Below, piece after piece: positions 59,460 to 64,000 of a stretch of 64,000 nucleotides of DNA. This DNA is from Labrenzia sp. R4_2. GTDB lineage: Bacteria > Pseudomonadota > Alphaproteobacteria > Rhizobiales > Stappiaceae. Under the pieces are notes generated by a model that saw only the letters and a program-made list of their open reading frames with translations, was not told the origin of the DNA and searched no databases. The number at the start of each line of letters is the position of its first letter. The stretch's first letter is position 1. The stretch covers positions 186,001 to 250,000 of the forward strand of contig NZ_JAGHRJ010000005.1 of the NCBI RefSeq assembly GCF_017743865.1, given 5' to 3'. Position numbers and translations under genes: made by a program.

Positions 59460-61364
59460 CTAAGGATTTTCGACGTTTCTCACCCTCGCAGAAAACACGA
59501 ACTGTCGTACGATCAACCCGGCAATCAGCAAGATGCACAAGCCGGATACGACGGGATAAGGGCTTACAGCCCCCACCGCCGCAACCGTTAGAAGGACTCT
59601 TTCCCAGGTGAGCAGTTCGGTCTTGATCAATCCCTCTATCGAGGCTGCGATGGCGAACGCGCCGAAGAACGCCCCGACCACTGCGAGAGTGTTTGCCAAA
59701 GGCCCGAGCTCCAGAAGTATTCCCGGATTCCAGACGAAGGCGAAAGGTAACAAAAATCCAACGATTGCAAGCCTTACGGCCGAGAAGGCAATTTTGAAGG
59801 GATCCTCGTCGGCGATCGCAGACGCGGCAATGGCTGCAACAGCGATCGGAGGAGTTAGTGCAGACAAGATCGCATAGTAGAGCAAGAACATTTGGCTCGG
59901 AAGGATCGGGAAGCCGAGCTTGGATAGCGCCGGTCCCACGAGCACGGCCGCCAGAATATAGGCGCTCGGGGTCGGCATCCCCAGACCGAGAACGATCGTG
60001 ACGGTTGCGGCAATCACGAGCGTCAGTATTGGCTGCGCATCGCTAACGGTTAGAATCACATTCGCTGATTTCATCCCAAGGCCGGTCATGGACAATCCGC
60101 CAATAACCAGGCCCGCAGCAGCACATGCACCGGCAACCGGCAAGATCTGCAGAGTGGTTGTTCCAAGACCTTCCACGATTTGCCAAGGCGAAAGCCGCGT
60201 TTCTTTCAGGATCAATGAAGCGACAATCGTGACAAGGACGCCGACACCAGCCGTAAACGTCGGTGAATAACCGAGTATCAGCGCAACGATAATACCGATG
60301 ATAGGCAGCAAAAAGACCCAGCCGGTTTTGAACGTTTCCGTAGCGGTCGGAACCTCGTCTTCCGACGGCCGCAGGTCGTATTTGACCGAGCGCAAGTGCA
60401 CCTGGGCGAAAACGCCGGTATAATAAAGCAAAGCTGGTATCAGGGCCGCGAGCACAATCGAGTTATAGGAAATCCCCGAGTATTCGGCCATGATGAACGC
60501 CGCTGACCCCATGATCGGGGGCATCGCGCTACCACCGGTGGATGCTGCGACCTCCACCGCTCCTGCAAATCGGGCGCGATATCCAAGCCGTTTCATCACA
60601 GGGATAGTGATCGAACCGGTTGCGACGACATCGGAAGTGGGGCTGCCGGACATCGTTCCATATAATCCAGACGAGATGATCGCGATCTTGGCAGGTCCTC
60701 CTCTTGCGCGCCCGGTGACCAGAGCCGCAAGGTTAAAGAAGAAATCGCCGCCTCCTGCCTTTGACAGAAATGTTCCGAACATCACGAAAAGGAAAACGTA
60801 GCTCGCCACCACCTGAATCGGAACGCCAAACAAGCCGTCGGTCGTAAAAACGAGGATATCGAGCAGATATGTAAACTCACTAACCCGATGACCGAACGGA
60901 GGTGGCAGCAGATAGCCAAAAAGATTGTAGAACAGAAAGAGCAAGACAACCCCGGTGAGCCCCAAGCCGGTAGTACGCCGGGTCGCTTCGAGCGTCAGAA
61001 ACAGGAGCGAGGAACCGAAGAACAACTGATCAATCGTGAACTCATCCAGAATGCTTATCCGGTTCGCTATCGCTCCCGAAGTCATGAAGAAATAGACGCC
61101 GCAAGCAAGACTGAGAGCCGCTAGAATCCAGTCGTAGAAAGGAATCCGGTCCGGCGCTCTGGAGGTCGCTCCAATCGCCAGAAAAAGAATGGTGAATATC
61201 CCCGAAATAAAGAGAATACCCTGAATAAGCGGGTCAGCGATAATGAACAGATTTGAATGAACTACCCATATGGCGAAGGCCGCCGACAGTACCTTGACAA
61301 CGGTACTCATGGTAGGCGCGAGTTTTCTACGGCGGCCTGTTTCAGTCAGCGAAGGGAAGTCCAT
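59460..61364 (-). CDS. TRAP transporter fused permease (DctQM, TAXI type)
   Basis: This is a 634-residue membrane protein with about 17-18 helices, combining the small DctQ-like N-terminal part and the large DctM-like part. DctM hallmarks are GGGDFFFNLAALVTGRARGGPAKIAIISSGLYGTMSGSPTSDVVATGSITIPVMKRLGY and AAVEVAASTGGSAMPPIMGSAAFIMAEYSG. It uses a Na+ gradient to import an organic acid delivered by the TAXI binding protein upstream. Fused permeases of this length pair with TAXI-type proteins. The start ATG at 61364 is the outermost; MSTVVKV at 61310 is an alternative. Confidence 0.94.
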   Translation of the reverse strand: MDFPSLTETGRRRKLAPTMSTVVKVLSAAFAIWVVHSNLFIIADPLIQGILFISGIFTILFLAIGATSRAPDRIPFYDWILAALSLACGVYFFMTSGAIANRISILDEFTIDQLFFGSSLLFLTLEATRRTTGLGLTGVVLLFLFYNLFGYLLPPPFGHRVSEFTYLLDILVFTTDGLFGVPIQVVASYVFLFVMFGTFLSKAGGGDFFFNLAALVTGRARGGPAKIAIISSGLYGTMSGSPTSDVVATGSITIPVMKRLGYRARFAGAVEVAASTGGSAMPPIMGSAAFIMAEYSGISYNSIVLAALIPALLYYTGVFAQVHLRSVKYDLRPSEDEVPTATETFKTGWVFLLPIIGIIVALILGYSPTFTAGVGVLVTIVASLILKETRLSPWQIVEGLGTTTLQILPVAGACAAAGLVIGGLSMTGLGMKSANVILTVSDAQPILTLVIAATVTIVLGLGMPTPSAYILAAVLVGPALSKLGFPILPSQMFLLYYAILSALTPPIAVAAIAASAIADEDPFKIAFSAVRLAIVGFLLPFAFVWNPGILLELGPLANTLAVVGAFFGAFAIAASIEGLIKTELLTWERVLLTVAAVGAVSPYPVVSGLCILLIAGLIVRQFVFSARVRNVENP

Positions 61365-61523
61365 GCCTACACCGTTTCACGTTTGTTGTTTGAAAGTAAA
61401 TTGCCTGCACTGAACGTGCCTTGCCTGTGTTTACACATGCAAAGTCCGCAGCAATGCACTTGGCAGCAGTATGCAGCCAGCGCGCTGTTGCTTTTGCGGG
61501 CCGGCTGCATTGTCTGAAAGGTG

Positions 61524-62513
61524 TTACTTAATAAGACCCAATTCCATGTAAGCGCGCTTTGCACCGGCATGGAACGGAAGTGTGGTCTGAGAAACAAGCA
61601 GTTCTGGCGTCAACTGCTTCATCGCGTTGTGCACACCGCGAATTTCATCGATGTTTTCTGCGATATCTTTTGCGAGCATATAGCCGGTTTCTTCGGGCAG
61701 GCTCTCGGTCGTGATCACCATTGCACCCAGCGCGACCGTAACAACGTCATCAGATTGGTTGGCGTAACTTTCGCCGGGAATTGTATAGGTTCCCGTTCCA
61801 AATTTTGCGTTCGTCTTCTCAATGATTTCCTGGGGAACACTCAGAAGTACAACTTCATTACTTTTGTCAACTTTCCGGAACGACGAATGTCCCACAAAGA
61901 TGCCGTTAATAACCATGTCGGTCCGACCGTCGGTTATCAGGTCCGCTTGCTGTGCAGAGCCGCCCCGAACCAGAACTCCGCCGTTCGCTTCGATAGTAGC
62001 CTCATCATAGCCGGCTTCTTCGAGCATGAACGTCGTGATATTGGCCACGATGTTGCCCGCATTGTTGTTCGCGACGCGTATAGCCGCACCTGATTTCGCC
62101 AGATCGTCAATACTGTCGATCCCGTATTCATCGGCAATGGATTTTCTAAGAAAAAAATGCATCGGCGCCCAATTGTACATATACCCGATGGCCTGAATAT
62201 TGTTGATGGGTGCCTTGAACGGCTCTTCCCCGGCGAGCGCCAACTTGATCTCGGCGTCGTGGGCCAAACCTAAGTCCGTCCGACCTGCGCCCAGCAAAGC
62301 AATGTTTGCAAACCCGCCTCCGGTTGCTTGGTATGTAACGACACCACTGGGATCGTCAGCCTTAACTGCTCGGTCAATGCCAGCACCAAGCAGAGACCAA
62401 AGACCGGACGGGTTTCCTCCCGAAAGTGTGACGGTGACGCTTTCCGCAACTGCGCTGCCTGCAATTGCACACATTCCGATGGCCGCAATAACGGCTTTAA
62501 AACTCTTTTTCAC
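61524..62513 (-). CDS. TAXI family TRAP solute-binding protein
   Basis: This is a 329-residue periplasmic protein. The start is GTG at 62513, with GGGAGGA 5 nt upstream, giving a clean signal peptide (KKSFKAVIAAIGMCAIAGSAVA). Mature features are the TAXI-type VTVTLSGGNPSGLWSLLGAGIDRAV opening and VVTYQATGGGFANIALLGAGRTDLGL, with LVRGGSAQQADLITDGRTDMVI in the second lobe. It binds the substrate for the fused permease encoded 159 nt downstream. Two palindromes lie upstream (62535-62562 and 62590-62603). Confidence 0.93.
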   Translation of the reverse strand: MKKSFKAVIAAIGMCAIAGSAVAESVTVTLSGGNPSGLWSLLGAGIDRAVKADDPSGVVTYQATGGGFANIALLGAGRTDLGLAHDAEIKLALAGEEPFKAPINNIQAIGYMYNWAPMHFFLRKSIADEYGIDSIDDLAKSGAAIRVANNNAGNIVANITTFMLEEAGYDEATIEANGGVLVRGGSAQQADLITDGRTDMVINGIFVGHSSFRKVDKSNEVVLLSVPQEIIEKTNAKFGTGTYTIPGESYANQSDDVVTVALGAMVITTESLPEETGYMLAKDIAENIDEIRGVHNAMKQLTPELLVSQTTLPFHAGAKRAYMELGLIK

Positions 62514-62534
62514 AGGTTCCTCCCTCTCCATCCT

Positions 62535-62562
62535 CATAGACATCTAATGTTAGATATCTATG
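62535..62562. promoter_or_regulatory. 28-bp imperfect palindrome before TAXI gene
   Basis: CATAGA and TCTATG half-sites bound an inner ATCTAATGTTAGAT palindrome. The outer parts match the palindrome at 46158 upstream of the universal stress gene. It lies 22-49 bp before the TAXI start. Confidence 0.6.
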
Positions 62563-62583
62563 TTATATAGGCATAATGGATTG

Positions 62584-62609
62584 CCTGATCTTAGTCAACT
62601 AAGATCAGG
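62584..62609. promoter_or_regulatory. Shared catabolic operator, copy 3, in 11-bp inverted repeat
   Basis: CTTAG-TCAA-CTAAG (62590-62603) is the centre of a perfect 11-bp inverted repeat with a 4-bp spacer. It lies 77-90 bp before the TAXI start. A short T-run follows on the plus strand, but no plus-strand gene precedes it, so an operator is likelier than a terminator. Confidence 0.62.
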
Positions 62610-62689
62610 GTTTTTGGGTGGAGCCGATTTGCAGAGTTCTGCCGATTGCCCCATCGGCTCGTCACGAGAATGTCGCCAAGCGACAGGGC

Positions 62690-62986
62690 GCGGAGCGGCT
62701 TTCGGTCCGCCCCCGCCGCGGTATCGCTCTGAAGATCGAGGCGCCGTGTCTTCGAGGAAAACTTCCGCGTCTATGGTACGCGCAAGATCCGGCGGCAATT
62801 GCAGCGGGAGGGCTTCGATATCGCCCGTTTCACGTGGCCAGGCTTATGAGGGTCATGGGGCTTCAGGGGAACATTCGGGGCAAGCGGCTCAAAACGACGT
62901 TTCCGGACAAGTCCGCGCCAAACCCGCTCGACCGTATGAACCGCCCGTTCGACAATGCTGTCGGCTCACTGGCCTACGATGGCTAA
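62690..62986 (+). pseudogene. IS3 family OrfB transposase, frameshifted remnant
   Basis: The plus strand reads VFEENFRVYGTRKIRRQLQR and continues EGFDIARFT in one frame. After a shift near 62840 it reads LMRVMGLQGNIRGKRLKTTF and DKSAPNPLDRMNRPFDNA to a stop at 62986. These are consecutive parts of the HTH_21/OrfB region of IS3-family (IS407-like) transposases. The start, the DDE core and the 3' half are missing. It separates the catabolic cluster from the following MarR gene. Confidence 0.78.
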
Positions 62987-63501
62987 GAGGAAGCGTGGCC
63001 CTTGGTTGGCGGCACCCGAACCCCACGCGATGCGGCACGTCGTTCATCTTCCTCAAGATTTCGGATCATGACAGTCAGCGCTTTTCGCAACGTGGTTTGC
63101 TCGTCCTTCGTGAGGCTGGAAAGGGCGATATCATTGGCTTCGAGCGCAAGCGGTTCAAGCAGTTCACGAAGTTCCCAACCTTTCGCGGTCAGGAACGCAT
63201 GCAGACGACGTTTATTGCCCTCGACATTGCGCCGAACAATGTAGCCCAGTTCCTCCATGCGAATGAGTGCGGTATGTGCGGTCGGTTCCGTGAGGTGCGC
63301 TCTATCGCTCAGTTCGCGTTGAGACAGCCCGTCCTCTTGCCAGAGAATGCGGAGGAATATCCACTGCCCGAAGGTAACATTTTGGGTTTGAAGGCGGATC
63401 TGAAGAGAACGGTTGAAACCGCGCGCAGCCAGGCGCACCAGCCTCGCTATACGTTCAACGCCCGCCTCATCTGCCGCGCTATACTCAATTTGCTCGCTCA
63501 T
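62983..63501 (-). CDS. MarR family transcriptional regulator
   Basis: This is a 172-residue winged-helix regulator: FGQWIFLRILWQEDGLSQRELSDRAHLTEPTAHTALIRMEELGYIVRRNVEGNKRRLHAFLTAKGWELRELL, with the N-terminal and C-terminal helices of the dimer interface (ERIARLVRLAARGFNRSLQIRL; LSSLTKDEQTTLRKALTVMIRNLEED). GAGG lies close before the ATG. The 3' end overlaps the IS3 remnant by 4 bp, so the end may have been altered by that insertion. It may regulate the hydroxyacid dehydrogenase gene beside it or the catabolic cluster. Confidence 0.92.
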   Translation of the reverse strand: MSEQIEYSAADEAGVERIARLVRLAARGFNRSLQIRLQTQNVTFGQWIFLRILWQEDGLSQRELSDRAHLTEPTAHTALIRMEELGYIVRRNVEGNKRRLHAFLTAKGWELRELLEPLALEANDIALSSLTKDEQTTLRKALTVMIRNLEEDERRAASRGVRVPPTKGHASS

Positions 63502-63687
63502 GGCCTCATAAGATCAGCACGACGAGCTATTGCCAAGTCCCTGAAAAGCACCGCAGCCACTTACAGCACAACAAACTGCATTGCTGCACAGCCGGGTGCT
63601 CTTTTTCGCAGGGAGATCGCCTCGGGGTTTGCAGTTTACATGGAGCGGACTCTCATCAAGCATCAAGCGAAGTCCGGCCAGTTCACG

Positions 63688-64000
63688 TCAACCCTCCTGC
63701 ATGTTCGCCAACCGCTCTCTCCAAGCAGGTTCGACTTCGAGATTGCGGGTGTATTTCGGCAGATCGCCATCCATGAGGCGGGTGGCGTTTTCCACCAGAA
63801 CCTCCGGCATGATCGAATAAAGATCGATCGTATGACCCAGGATGTGCGGCGTAAGGACGACACGATCAAGCCCGCGCAGCGGGTGATCCGCCGGTAGCGG
63901 TTCGGTCTCAGTCACATCGAGGCCAACTCCCGAAAGATGACCTTCGGACATGACCTCGACCAAAGCGTCTTCGTCGATCAGTCCGCCACGGGATGTGTTC
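63688..64000 (-). CDS. D-2-hydroxyacid dehydrogenase, C-terminal part
   Basis: The gene runs off the right edge; the last 103 residues are visible and the start lies outside. NTSRGGLIDEDALVEVMSEG, GVGLDVTETEPLP and the catalytic-His segment LTPHILGHT are characteristic of NAD-dependent D-isomer specific 2-hydroxyacid dehydrogenases (PF02826/PF00389). The Glu of the relay is in TETEP. It may act with the catabolic genes or on a related 2-hydroxy acid. It lies 186 nt upstream of the MarR gene in the same orientation. Confidence 0.92.
   Translation of the reverse strand, partial: NTSRGGLIDEDALVEVMSEGHLSGVGLDVTETEPLPADHPLRGLDRVVLTPHILGHTIDLYSIMPEVLVENATRLMDGDLPKYTRNLEVEPAWRERLANMQEG

Noticed and set aside
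62584-62609. Rho-independent terminator on the plus strand
   Set aside because: A T-run follows the stem, but no plus-strand gene ends here and the core repeats the operator seen at two other promoters.
62560-63897. 445-codon open frame on the plus strand
   Set aside because: It spans the IS3 remnant, the antisense of a clear MarR gene and the antisense of the hydroxyacid dehydrogenase; no single protein family fits.
1-64000. CRISPR arrays, riboswitches, rRNA, phage structural genes
   Set aside because: No evenly spaced repeats, no recognisable riboswitch cores and no such genes were seen on either strand.

Overview
This window reads as chromosome of an alphaproteobacterium, most likely a marine Hyphomicrobiales/Stappiaceae (Roseibium/Labrenzia-like) strain. 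The pointers are an RpoH2-type sigma-32 factor, CarD, FdxA, DUF2794 and DUF1513 proteins, a TTG-started pyruvate carboxylase and a rhizobial-style phn operon. The genus is inference; no rRNA is present.

Layout. (1) 1-11.7 kb is mixed housekeeping DNA: the tail of an FtsX-type permease, a Bax-inhibitor-1 protein, DUF2794, GNAT, inorganic pyrophosphatase, a metallopeptidase, a DsbB-like and a DedA-like protein, tRNA-Leu(CAA), a CYTH-CHAD protein, cytochrome b561, a ferric-reductase-like/Tat-exported pair and YdcF. Between DUF2794 and GNAT lies a candidate small RNA (about 3611-3745). (2) 11.8-20.3 kb is a carbon-phosphorus lyase locus: phnF divergent from phnGHI-fosX-phnJKL and then DUF1045-phnMN. 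A fosfomycin hydrolase gene is spliced between phnI and phnJ. Pho boxes and a PhnF operator can be read directly. (3) 20.3-28.4 kb holds AsmA and an iron-linked operon (imelysin, di-haem oxidase, second imelysin, DUF1513) behind an Irr-type palindrome. (4) 28.7-43.1 kb is core: TerB-like, glutamine amidotransferase, pyruvate carboxylase, Suv3-like helicase plus an S4 protein lacking a normal start codon, FdxA, CarD, RpoH, an M48 lipoprotein protease and a secreted nuclease. (5) 43.25 kb to the end looks like an island. It starts at tRNA-Arg(CCT), followed at once by three copies of a 10-mer that resemble integrase arm sites, a complete IS1111-type IS110 element and decayed mobile-DNA genes. 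Then come a universal stress protein, an IclR regulator and a roughly 15 kb aromatic-acid catabolic cluster.

How the island genes fit together. A TAXI-TRAP transporter (62.5-59.5 kb) would import a carboxylated substrate. A phthalate-4,5-dioxygenase-like Rieske oxygenase with its FMN/[2Fe-2S] reductase would make a cis-dihydrodiol. A Gfo/Idh/MocA dehydrogenase would rearomatise it, and a 4,5-dihydroxyphthalate-decarboxylase-like protein would decarboxylate it. An FMN-dependent 2-hydroxyacid oxidase, an amidohydrolase-type decarboxylase, a spare Rieske ferredoxin, an EamA exporter and unknown small proteins accompany these. No ring-cleavage genes are present, so the product must be handled elsewhere. 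Three transcription units of the cluster share a 14-bp palindrome, CTTAG-N4-CTAAG, just upstream of their starts; this looks like one regulon.

The points most worth follow-up are the shared operator of the catabolic cluster, the possible new sRNA at 3.6 kb, the IS1111 element with room for a bridge RNA, the layered Pho-box/PhnF control of phn, and the S4 gene with no ATG/GTG/TTG start.
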